Source: an uncultured beta proteobacterium
GTDB taxonomy: Bacteria > Pseudomonadota > Gammaproteobacteria > Burkholderiales > Burkholderiaceae
NCBI GenBank assembly: GCA_903944255.1
Contig: CAJARE010000267.1
Location: 1 to 39,515, forward strand
Direction of reading: 5' to 3'
Length of the DNA stretch: 39,515 bases
Part shown: one piece after another, positions 29,720 to 37,945 of the stretch
Numbering within the stretch: the stretch's first letter is position 1
Layout of the letters: each line of letters opens with the position of its first letter
Made by a program: the position numbers and the translations under genes
The notes under the pieces: generated by a model
The model's input: the letters and a program-made list of their open reading frames with translations, nothing else
What the model was told of the DNA's origin: nothing
The model's database searches: none

Positions 29720-29760
29720 CCCCCAGGGATAATAGCTCTACCAGGTCATCAGCCTGGGGG
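29720..29760 (-). terminator. candidate Rho-independent terminator after the ABC transporter genes
   Basis: On the minus strand an 8-bp GC-rich stem (CCCCCAGG/CCTGGGGG, arms 29753-29760 and 29720-29727) is followed by GTAAATTTTTC, 12 nt past the stop of the second ABC gene. The loop is long (25 nt). A competing 5-bp hairpin uses the right arm with CCAGG near 29741, so the two structures are mutually exclusive. Confidence 0.5.
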
Positions 29761-29771
29761 CCATGGAGGGT

Positions 29772-31418
29772 TCAGTCTTTAGGCTTTCCCGAGCGTTCCC
29801 ACTGGATTTTTCCTAGTTCAAACTTAACAATCCTATCGGCAACCCCCCAATATCGCTCATCATGCGTTACTGCAATGACTGTTTTACCTTGATTCCTTAA
29901 TTTTGGGAGGATTTGCTCATAGTAAACAGCTCTAAAATGGACATCTTGCTCAGCGGACCATTCGTCAAATATGTAAATTGGCTTGTCTTCAAGCAAGGCT
30001 ACAATTAAGGCAAGTCTTTTACGCTGTCCAGTTGACAAATTTAGATCCGTAAAGCGACCGTGCTCATATTTTACCTTTCCAGATAATTGCATTTCGTCTA
30101 TTAACTGGTTTACCCTATGCTCCTCAATATTTTCATGGCCATATAACCTATCAAACAAGTGGAAATTACTAAATATTGCTGAAAATAGCTCCCTAAAATT
30201 ACTTCTGGAATTCTCATCCAACTTCTTACCATCTACGAGAATTTCACCAGCATTTAAATGATAGAGGCCTGTTATCAAATGTAGTGCTGTAGATTTTCCG
30301 CTACCGTTCCCGCCGACCAGAAATATGATTTCACCCGGCTTTACTTCGAGACTCCAAGGACCAGATGTAAAAGTCTGATCGCTATCAACATCAGGATAGT
30401 GATAAGTAATTTTTGAATACTCAATACACTGAAACTTATTCCACGATGGAGTCGGTTGCTGTATTTTTGAATAAGTGGTGTCCCTACTTTCACTTAAGCC
30501 TAAATTCATTAAAGAAATTGCTGTAAGTCCAGTTTCAGCTCGAATAAACATTGGAAACTGGCCAACAATTTTTGCAACAGGTCCTATACAAAATAGAATT
30601 GTTGGAATTAACTGGAAGATGATCAAATTGTCTTGTGGAATATAAATAGGTAAGACGAATACAACCAGGCCAAGCATTGAGTATTGCAAAGCACAAAAGA
30701 GAAGCATAATCATTGCTACATGATTGCCAGATTTAATCATCATTAACTCTGACTGACTTGATAAATCACTATAAGATTTCATCACAGAATCACTTAGCTT
30801 CGTATTTTGACGCATCTCTTTACTACCATTAAGAAATTCAGACACTAGTTCCGTCATTTTATTTTGATGATGATGTGCGGAGATGATTGATGATTGAAAC
30901 TTTTTGGAGATTAAAAGGTAGGCTATCGTACCAATCAAAGTCACGCTAATAAAAATAAAAAATGCATAAAGTGAAAGGTACGCAAGGTAAGCTAATGAGG
31001 CAATTAGTAAAACAAATTGCTGACAGGAATCGATAATAATTGGAAAGGCGACAGAAAGATGATTCGTTTCCCGAGATAGAATACTAGGTATAGATTGGTA
31101 TTTTTTTCCTTCAAATATTTCAACGCTAGATTCACGCAAAAGAGAAACCGTATGCTGTCGAAGATACTTAAGCTCTCGCTCTACAGCTAAATTAGATCGC
31201 AACATAGCATTACGATCGCAGAAATAATAAATACAAAATGCCCCGACAAAAAGAGTAAATCCTAAAAAATTGGGGGGGTGATTATTGGCAAACTGATAAG
31301 CTACATCATTTACGGAAACAATCAACAATGAGTTAGAGATGCCGGCTATAAGCGTTAATAAAAGTATTACCTTTAACTCAGGACGCCCTATTTTTTTAAA
31401 AAAGTTAATTAGATACAT
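29772..31418 (-). CDS. SyrD/PvdE-type ABC exporter half-transporter (second of pair)
   Basis: About 548 residues: a six-helix exporter membrane domain (about 1-320), then an ATPase with Walker A GGNGSGKST near 373, signature LSTGQRKRLA near 463, Walker B IYIFDEW near 484 and a VTHDERYWG switch. The FSNFHLFDRLYG and DEWSAEQDVHFR stretches are typical of the cyclic-peptide exporter family (SyrD, PvdE, YojI). I chose ATG at 31418. The longer GTG start at 31463 would overlap the upstream gene by 32 nt and has no RBS; the chosen start gives a 13-nt gap. It pairs with the preceding paralogue, so a heterodimer in the inner membrane exporting the polyketide is likely. Confidence 0.9.
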   Translation of the reverse strand: MYLINFFKKIGRPELKVILLLTLIAGISNSLLIVSVNDVAYQFANNHPPNFLGFTLFVGAFCIYYFCDRNAMLRSNLAVERELKYLRQHTVSLLRESSVEIFEGKKYQSIPSILSRETNHLSVAFPIIIDSCQQFVLLIASLAYLAYLSLYAFFIFISVTLIGTIAYLLISKKFQSSIISAHHHQNKMTELVSEFLNGSKEMRQNTKLSDSVMKSYSDLSSQSELMMIKSGNHVAMIMLLFCALQYSMLGLVVFVLPIYIPQDNLIIFQLIPTILFCIGPVAKIVGQFPMFIRAETGLTAISLMNLGLSESRDTTYSKIQQPTPSWNKFQCIEYSKITYHYPDVDSDQTFTSGPWSLEVKPGEIIFLVGGNGSGKSTALHLITGLYHLNAGEILVDGKKLDENSRSNFRELFSAIFSNFHLFDRLYGHENIEEHRVNQLIDEMQLSGKVKYEHGRFTDLNLSTGQRKRLALIVALLEDKPIYIFDEWSAEQDVHFRAVYYEQILPKLRNQGKTVIAVTHDERYWGVADRIVKFELGKIQWERSGKPKD

Positions 31419-31431
31419 ATCTTTAGCTATT

Positions 31432-33087
31432 TTAAATAGGGGTTGGATTACTTGGATCAACACTTAACACGCCTAGATCAAGCGTATAGAGGGTATCGCA
31501 CAAATGCCAATATTGCTCATCATGAGTGACGGCTATGATTGTTTTATTTCTACTTTTTAATTCAGGAAGGATTTGTTGATAGAAAACTTTGCGAAAGTGA
31601 GCATCCTGATCTGCTGCCCATTCGTCAAAAATATAAATATCCTTATCCACCAAAAGACTTGCTATCATCGCAAGTCTTTTACGTTGGCCATGAGATAACT
31701 TCAAAGTAGAAAACCGATTATTTTCTAAATTAACTTTGCCTGTTAATTCCATTAACTCAACTAGCTCTGAAAAACGGTTAACACTGACTTTATCTACACC
31801 ATATAAATTATCAAACAAATGAAAATCTGTAAAAATGCATGAAAAAATTTCACGATACGATTGTGCATTAATATCAGAAATGGCAATATCATCAACTTCA
31901 ATTATTCCCTCCTCAGGAAGATAAAGTCCGCTCACTAATTTCATCAGCGTTGACTTGCCACTACCATTTCCACCGCGAATAAAAATGATATCGCCTCTAT
32001 TAATTTGCATATTAAAGGGCCCACTAGCAAATGTGACTTCACCAGCTGCATTTCGATAACCAAAGGTGACATTATGAAGAGCTATTTTTTCAAAGTTTTT
32101 AAACAAAGGTTCAGCGGTATTTGAATTACTTTGTTTATAGGTGCTATTACTATCTAAACTTTTCTCTAAATTATAAATTTCATCAAGCTCAGCATTTGCC
32201 CTTGAGAAGATTGGAAGCGTAATAGTAATAGTCGTAAATGGACCAACACTAAAAATTGCTGTAGCAGCAATTTTGTATATCACATCAGAAAAACCTTGTA
32301 AAAAAAATGGTAGAACGAAAACTACAATTCCCAGAAGGACATAAAGAAATGCATTTGTAAACATCAAAAGTGATACCCATTGCCCCCCTACCTTTACAAT
32401 ACTGGCTTCCAACTGATCTCCAATCTCGAGAAATTGTTGATATAGCGCATTACTTTTAACTCTATTAAGACGAATTTCCTTATGTCCCTTTAAAAAATGT
32501 CCTATAGATTCAAACAATGATTGCTCGTGTTGATTCACATCTAATAAAGCTAAATTGAGGGATTGACGACTAGACCAGAAATAAAATAAGGCAAAAATTG
32601 TAATAGATGCAATAACGAGGAAGGCAGGTATTGATAAATAGGCTATATAGAGTAAGCAAAAAATTAACGAAATGGCACTTTGAATCGCACTCACAAGCAT
32701 TGGAAAGTTTTGCGAGAGATAATCACCTTCTTTCGCTAAAGCAGAGTAAATTTGACTTTGATTAAGGGACTCCAGAGCGCGAAGCTGTGAGAGTCGAATC
32801 TTATTCATAATCCTTAATCTTAGCTCTCCTAATCTTTGTTGTAAAAAATGATTAGCAACAAAAAGAGAGCTACGAATAGATAAGAAGAAAATAGCGAACC
32901 CAATTAAAAAAAGGATTCGTGATTTTGTAGAAACCGGCTCCATTAGAGAGGTTTGTTCTGCAGCAATATTAATAAGAGCAATTAATACTACATTTGATAG
33001 ACCAGCAAGACATGTCACTATAGCAGCGTATTTCAGGGTCTGTGACGATCCTGTTTTCAATAGCCCAATCACATGGGAGCCCAGCAT
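31432..33087 (-). CDS. SyrD/PvdE-type ABC exporter half-transporter (first of pair)
   Basis: 551 residues: a membrane domain with several helices (about 1-320) and a C-terminal ATPase with Walker A GGNGSGKST near 376, LSHGQRKRLA near 466, Walker B IYIFDEWAADQDAHF near 484 and VTHDEQYWH. FTDFHLFDNLYG is diagnostic of the SyrD/PvdE-like group. It is a diverged paralogue of the following gene, both ATP sites look intact, and the two genes are adjacent, so heterodimeric export of the cluster product is the simplest reading. This family is better known for lipopeptide and siderophore precursors than for polyketides, and import into the periplasm for maturation is possible, given the secreted esterase next door. 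Confidence 0.9.
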   Translation of the reverse strand: MLGSHVIGLLKTGSSQTLKYAAIVTCLAGLSNVVLIALINIAAEQTSLMEPVSTKSRILFLIGFAIFFLSIRSSLFVANHFLQQRLGELRLRIMNKIRLSQLRALESLNQSQIYSALAKEGDYLSQNFPMLVSAIQSAISLIFCLLYIAYLSIPAFLVIASITIFALFYFWSSRQSLNLALLDVNQHEQSLFESIGHFLKGHKEIRLNRVKSNALYQQFLEIGDQLEASIVKVGGQWVSLLMFTNAFLYVLLGIVVFVLPFFLQGFSDVIYKIAATAIFSVGPFTTITITLPIFSRANAELDEIYNLEKSLDSNSTYKQSNSNTAEPLFKNFEKIALHNVTFGYRNAAGEVTFASGPFNMQINRGDIIFIRGGNGSGKSTLMKLVSGLYLPEEGIIEVDDIAISDINAQSYREIFSCIFTDFHLFDNLYGVDKVSVNRFSELVELMELTGKVNLENNRFSTLKLSHGQRKRLAMIASLLVDKDIYIFDEWAADQDAHFRKVFYQQILPELKSRNKTIIAVTHDEQYWHLCDTLYTLDLGVLSVDPSNPTPI

Positions 33088-33158
33088 GTTAAAAAGCTAC
33101 CCAGGAAGATAGAAGCAATCTCTTAGTTCTTGCTTGATTGAGCTGCATTTTTATATTG

Positions 33159-33818
33159 TTAGATAAGTGCATTAGCAGCAGTTAGTAGGTAATTATTTGT
33201 TTTTGCAACAAAAATATTTCCGTGAATAGAATTTCCTAGTAGCTTATATTGTAGCCGACCAGATTCATATATTTCTATATCTCGCATATCAATAAACGAA
33301 TCCAACTTGTAGCGTAAAGCTTTGATCACAGATTCCTTAATGCTAAACAATAATACTGCTGGATCTATTGAAATATTAATTGAATTCATGGCCTCTAGCT
33401 CAGATTGACTGGTCATAAAAATAGATGTTAAGTCTGACATATTTTTAAGTCTTGATGATATCTTTACTAAATCGACCCCTATTCCACATATGCCATGAAG
33501 ATCTTTTCGTACAAGTACAACTGCACAAACCTCGCCATCATGGCTAATGCTACCGAGAATAGATTCAGGCCATACCGGCTCTCTTAATAAGCCTATCTTA
33601 ACTGGATAGTCCTCAAAGCCAAAAAAATGTAGGCCTTGCCTAGAAAGCCATCTTCCAGTTGAAAATTCATTTTGTCGCCTTTGAACTGCTTTACTTATAA
33701 ATGACTCTTCTTCCGGCAAGATTGGATAGGCATCTATTGGGGCGCCTTGAATAAAAGCATCCAAAAACCATTGCTTTAAAAAGCCTTCAATAATCTGTAT
33801 TTCTAGCTCATGCTTCAT
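33159..33818 (-). CDS. 4'-phosphopantetheinyl transferase, Sfp/EntD type
   Basis: A 219-residue enzyme that moves phosphopantetheine from CoA to the Ser of the PKS ACPs. Visible motifs: RRQNEFSTGRW near 48, SISHDGE near 92, GIGVDLV near 114 (Mg-binding Asp) and the FSIKESVIKAL helix near 160. The SILGSISHDG arrangement favours the EntD-like subgroup. ATG at 33818 is chosen; a TTG five codons upstream (33833) is possible but lacks an RBS. It stands between the exporter genes and the esterase on the same strand. A dedicated PPTase makes the cluster self-sufficient for ACP activation, as expected of a mobile cluster. Confidence 0.92.
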   Translation of the reverse strand: MKHELEIQIIEGFLKQWFLDAFIQGAPIDAYPILPEEESFISKAVQRRQNEFSTGRWLSRQGLHFFGFEDYPVKIGLLREPVWPESILGSISHDGEVCAVVLVRKDLHGICGIGVDLVKISSRLKNMSDLTSIFMTSQSELEAMNSINISIDPAVLLFSIKESVIKALRYKLDSFIDMRDIEIYESGRLQYKLLGNSIHGNIFVAKTNNYLLTAANALI

Positions 33819-33896
33819 TTTTTGAAATCTCAATAGAACGGCTTACATCAGCATTAAGGCCGCATGAATAACCACGACAAAATTAAGCGTCCTAGC

Positions 33897-35558
33897 TTAT
33901 TCCTTAGCGCGCATCCAAGGATTACTAAAGTTATACCCGATACTATCCCAAAATTCACAGGCCTCAGCATTTGGGTCTGATTGAATTGAATTAAGAGTAT
34001 TGAAAACCATATACTTTTTTTCTGGCACTTCAAAAGCCGGCCAATGAGTCAAAGTTGATGGGGGCTTCCCGGGCCCATTGGGATTTAGGTATTTTGCAAA
34101 ATTAGTCCAATAATCCATGATTTTAATAGAAACTTGATTTTCTGTAGGCGTAAATTGGTAATTTATTTTTTCAGGAGTATGAAATACAAAAGGCAATTCT
34201 GCTCCGTGAAGTACATATCCATCGCGCTTATAAATTGCTGGCCCCCACAATTGAATAGGTGCTGAGAAATCATAAGAGTAAAGATAAGTTAATCCATTTT
34301 GACTCAACCCCACATTTCTGGCACCGCATTTAAAAAATGCGTCATCAAATACTTTTGCCATAGTAATTGCATTCGAACTTTCATGCTGAGGAGGATATAT
34401 TTTTAATATTTTTTCAAAATTTAATCCAAAGAGACTTGCGATATTACTAACGTATTTAGTGATTGTTTTGTATGAACTAGTAAATAGAATTCCTTCGTTT
34501 TTATTGGCCCCCAGAAGAATTGGTTTTTTTCTCTTTTTTGAAAGCGCAACATTTATAGGCTGTTCAGTCAATAGCACGCCATCGATAACAGGCCCGAATG
34601 GAATTATAAATTGGCTCGAGGAAAAAATTTCTGGAAGGGAAGATGCAAAATTATTTTGAGCGGTCAATATATCTTGAGTATCAGTCTTACGTAAGCACTC
34701 AATATCTGAGCATATCAAACTCCATTTAAAGATATTTCCTACATCTTTTGCCTGCTCCAGCCTGGGAAATGGAAGCGCAATCAAATTACTTTGCATTAAG
34801 CCAGCCCTAAATAAAGGATCGCTTTTAGGTGCAGAAAGAACATGAAGTCCAATAGACATTGCACCAGCACTTTCGCCAAAAATAGTTACCTTATCAGGAT
34901 CGCCCCCAAAATTCGATATATTATTTTTAACCCATCCCAAAGCAAGCTGTTGATCCATAAAACCAAAGTTGCCAGACAATTCATCAGTCGCTAAAAAACC
35001 TAATGCCCCAAGTCGATAATTAAAATTGACAATAATTACATCTCTATTTGCAGCAAGGTAGGACCCATCATATAGTGGATAACTTCCTGCGCCACTATTG
35101 AAACTTCCTCCATGTATGAAGACCATTACTGCGCGTTTTTTTGACTGCGAATCAATACCTTCTGGGGTCCATACATTCAAACTTAAACAATCCTCACTTT
35201 GCGCAACATCAAACTTTGGATCCCTGTTCTGTGGACAAATAGATCCAAAATCGAATGCCCTATAAACGTCAGACCATGAAGTTTTGGGAACTGGTGGCCG
35301 CCATCGCGCCTCTTTTTCAGTGGATTCTGCATAGGGAATTCCTAAAAATGCTTGTGACTGTTTACCAGTATCTGTCATTACAGTTTTCCCGCAAATTGGG
35401 CCCGCCTTACTCATGATGACATCCGTTGTGCATTCTAGGTTAGCTGATAAATTACCGCCAGAAATGACTGAAGGACAATACAGGGCAACCATAAGCCCAA
35501 AAACGTGAGGAGCAAGGAATACATTTCGCTTGCGATTATTTTTATTAAAGTCGTTCAT
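33897..35558 (-). CDS. secreted type-B carboxylesterase (alpha/beta hydrolase)
   Basis: 553 residues with a basic N-terminus and hydrophobic stretch (NKNNRKR, then VFLAPHVFGLMVALY), consistent with a signal peptide and periplasmic or extracellular location. Type-B carboxylesterase features: MVFIHGGSFNSGAG oxyanion hole near 150, nucleophile GESAGAMS (Ser230), acid in NKNEG near 355 and His near 451 (HGAELPFVF). It is clearly not a PKS thioesterase domain. In this setting it could hydrolyse an ester in the exported compound, removing a protecting group or inactivating it for self-protection; both are inference. An ordinary esterase carried along is the null view. Confidence 0.88.
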   Translation of the reverse strand: MNDFNKNNRKRNVFLAPHVFGLMVALYCPSVISGGNLSANLECTTDVIMSKAGPICGKTVMTDTGKQSQAFLGIPYAESTEKEARWRPPVPKTSWSDVYRAFDFGSICPQNRDPKFDVAQSEDCLSLNVWTPEGIDSQSKKRAVMVFIHGGSFNSGAGSYPLYDGSYLAANRDVIIVNFNYRLGALGFLATDELSGNFGFMDQQLALGWVKNNISNFGGDPDKVTIFGESAGAMSIGLHVLSAPKSDPLFRAGLMQSNLIALPFPRLEQAKDVGNIFKWSLICSDIECLRKTDTQDILTAQNNFASSLPEIFSSSQFIIPFGPVIDGVLLTEQPINVALSKKRKKPILLGANKNEGILFTSSYKTITKYVSNIASLFGLNFEKILKIYPPQHESSNAITMAKVFDDAFFKCGARNVGLSQNGLTYLYSYDFSAPIQLWGPAIYKRDGYVLHGAELPFVFHTPEKINYQFTPTENQVSIKIMDYWTNFAKYLNPNGPGKPPSTLTHWPAFEVPEKKYMVFNTLNSIQSDPNAEACEFWDSIGYNFSNPWMRAKE

Positions 35559-35632
35559 GAATTCTATTTATAAAGTACATTAATCATCACCAGCTATAAG
35601 ATTTGATTGGCTAATGGATGCTGAGTGAATAC

Positions 35633-35661
35633 TTGACTATTCTGGTAAATAATTAGAGAAT
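35633..35661 (+). promoter_or_regulatory. candidate sigma70 promoter for the FkbM gene
   Basis: TTGACT (35633-35638), a 17-nt spacer, then GAGAAT (35656-35661), about 120 nt before the FkbM start in the divergent intergenic region. The -35 box is good, the -10 box is weak. Confidence 0.4.
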
Positions 35662-35786
35662 AGTAACGCAAATTTCTTAAATAAGTTTTTTATGACAATG
35701 ATGCTGAGGTCTGATTAATATAGTCCTTGCCTTATATCAAACTAACTTTAATATCACTTAACCCAATAGTTTATGAAGGCAATGCT

Positions 35787-36596
35787 ATGTCAATAAAAAG
35801 CACTATCACCAAATTACCCGATGGTCGTGAGATTTATTGTGTAAATGCATATGAGGTTAACTTTTCAGTAAATGAAATCTTTAATGATGAACTGCTTACC
35901 CATGGAATCAAGTTGCCAATAAATGGAACATTTATCGACGTTGGCGCCAATATCGGACTATTTTCTTTATTTTTACTTGATAAGTGCCCTCAATCTAATA
36001 TATTTGCATATGAGCCCATGCCTGAGCCTTTTTTTGCTCTACAAAAAAACCTTACAGGTAAAGCACAAGTCTTCAGCATGGGTCTCGGCATTGAGCCGGG
36101 AGAACTTTCATTCGAATACTTTCCAGGTATTAGTGCCTTATCATCATCTAATCCAGTAATTAGCAATGAAATGTCTCGCGGCTTACGCAGAGTTCTCCTT
36201 GAGCCATCTGGCGATGCTGATGTAAACGAAATTTTAGATAAGACTGGCGCAAATCAAAGAATTCAACTTGAGCCTGATTTCGTTGAGCAACTTTTCGTTG
36301 CTCAAAAAGTTATAGCCCCTATAGATACTTTGAGTAATCAAATAGATAAACTTGACATTCATAATATCGACCTACTTAAAATTGATACTGAAGGCTCTGA
36401 AAAAGATGTTTTAGCTGGCATATCAGAGGCGCATTGGTTGCTTATTCAGCAACTTGTAGTAGAGGTTCATCTTGGAAAAGAAGAGACCTATCTGATGGAG
36501 CAAGAATTTAAGAATAGAGGCTATAAAACTGTGGTTGGTTTTCACCCCCTAGCATCTAGTGGTGCACCAGTCTTTCATATTTATGCTACCAGATAG
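35787..36596 (+). CDS. FkbM-family SAM-dependent methyltransferase
   Basis: About 269 residues with a SAM-binding motif FIDVGANIGLFSLF near residue 50, acidic IFAYEPMPE near 75 and the FkbM/Methyltransf_21 signature LLKIDTEGSEKDVL near 197. The family mostly O-methylates hydroxyls in polyketides, peptides and glycans. The start at 35787 is supported by GAAGG seven nt upstream; an ATG 20 codons earlier (35727) lacks this RBS. It is the only plus-strand gene, divergent from the esterase and converging on the P450 gene with a 16-nt gap and no visible terminator. O-methylation of the polyketide is likely from context but not proven. Confidence 0.88.
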   Translation: MSIKSTITKLPDGREIYCVNAYEVNFSVNEIFNDELLTHGIKLPINGTFIDVGANIGLFSLFLLDKCPQSNIFAYEPMPEPFFALQKNLTGKAQVFSMGLGIEPGELSFEYFPGISALSSSNPVISNEMSRGLRRVLLEPSGDADVNEILDKTGANQRIQLEPDFVEQLFVAQKVIAPIDTLSNQIDKLDIHNIDLLKIDTEGSEKDVLAGISEAHWLLIQQLVVEVHLGKEETYLMEQEFKNRGYKTVVGFHPLASSGAPVFHIYATR

Positions 36597-36612
36597 GTAA
36601 TGGGTTGAGGCT

Positions 36613-37872
36613 TTAGGCAGCAGCATGTCGACTAATCATGATTGGCAAACTTTGCAAACCCCTTTGATTTGTTCTATCAACCCACCACAAAGGCTCCCCA
36701 GCAATCTCAATCCGAGGAAATTCCTCCAATAACGCCGAAAAACAGCTTTGAGCCTCCATACGCGCCAGTGCTGCTCCAATGCATACATGAGGCCCCCCAC
36801 CAAATATAGATTGAGCATTTGGCTGTCTGCTAATATCAAATTTTTCAGGCTCATTAAAGCGTTCTGGGTCACGATTGATGGCGCTAACCAATCCAATCGC
36901 CATAGATCCTTGTGGAATGAGGACGCCGCTACATTGAAAATCTTTAATTGCAACTCTAAGAATAAAGTTAATGCTCGGTTCATGACGCAGCATTTCTTCA
37001 ATAGCTGAGCGCATTAAGCCTGAGTCTTTTCTTAATCTCTCTAATTCCTGGGGATGTTGTAACAGACTTAAAAGCCCATTGCCCAAAAGAGAAACCGTAG
37101 TTTCATTCCCTGAAATTAGTCCTAGACAATTGTTAATAACCTCTTCTTCATCCATAGTGCCTGCAGATAAAGCCTCTAAAGCCAAAGAAATAAAAATCTC
37201 CTCAGAGTCTTTTGATTTTGAAGATAGATACTCACGAAGATAATCCTTATATTCGCGCAAGGCAAGTAGCGCCTCACTCTTTTGATCTGGAGACATTAAA
37301 ATATCCCCAATTTTAATTAATGCAGAATTCCATTTGGCTAATTGATAATCCATATCAGCAGAAATGCCAAATAAATTACGAGAAACAATCAGTGGCAATT
37401 TATTTGCAAAATTTGTCATGAAATCAAATGGGACGCCTTCAGGTAAACTATTTACTAGCTTTTTAGTCTCAGTTTCAATCATCGGAAAAAATTCAAGCAT
37501 TCTTTTTGGACTAAATGCATGTTCATATACATCCCGCATCCGACGATGATCAGGCGGATTAGAATTTACCATTTGTCGCTGAAATTCACTAAATAAGTCA
37601 TAGCTAAGTGGATCCCGCTGACGACTTTCAGGGCTGCTCCAGCCATTAGTCCATAGCTGCGTATCGCGCCCCATTTCAGGCGCTAACGCAAGTTGACGAA
37701 ATTCACGATGACCCAAAATAAAGTAAATACCCGTCTCTGGGTCAAGCTGAACAGCTCCTAACTTACGAATGAATTGAAGCTTCTGATGCGGACTTTTAAT
37801 AAAATCAGGATCGAGCAGCATCTGCCACCAATCTATTTTTGCATTTGAAGGAGAATCTGACGAGAAGCTCAT
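36613..37872 (-). CDS. cytochrome P450 (bacterial class I type), canonical I-helix
   Basis: 419 residues, soluble. Hallmarks: I-helix SGNETTVS near 255 (Glu-Thr oxygen-activation pair), ExxR in EEMLRHEP, and the heme-binding loop FGGGPHVCIGAALAR with axial Cys near 364. It oxidises a C-H or C=C bond, with a ferredoxin and reductase supplied elsewhere since none are in the window. It lies 73 nt downstream of a paralogue with the same N-terminal layout (IDWW near 14, GIYFIL, MGRDTQLW, PPDHRRMR). Both are at the edge of the PKS cluster, so tailoring of the polyketide is likely. Confidence 0.93.
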   Translation of the reverse strand: MSFSSDSPSNAKIDWWQMLLDPDFIKSPHQKLQFIRKLGAVQLDPETGIYFILGHREFRQLALAPEMGRDTQLWTNGWSSPESRQRDPLSYDLFSEFQRQMVNSNPPDHRRMRDVYEHAFSPKRMLEFFPMIETETKKLVNSLPEGVPFDFMTNFANKLPLIVSRNLFGISADMDYQLAKWNSALIKIGDILMSPDQKSEALLALREYKDYLREYLSSKSKDSEEIFISLALEALSAGTMDEEEVINNCLGLISGNETTVSLLGNGLLSLLQHPQELERLRKDSGLMRSAIEEMLRHEPSINFILRVAIKDFQCSGVLIPQGSMAIGLVSAINRDPERFNEPEKFDISRQPNAQSIFGGGPHVCIGAALARMEAQSCFSALLEEFPRIEIAGEPLWWVDRTNQRGLQSLPIMISRHAAA

Positions 37873-37945
37873 ATTTTTTAGTGCTGCAGACTAAGAATAT
37901 TAGGTATAAAAATCATAAATATATGTATGTCAAACACCAATATGC

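Noticed and set aside
33897-35558. Chain-releasing thioesterase, or lipoprotein, for the esterase
   Set aside because: Its length, type-B carboxylesterase motifs and hydrophobic leader do not fit a PKS TE; the Cys after the leader (ALYC) is not a good lipobox.
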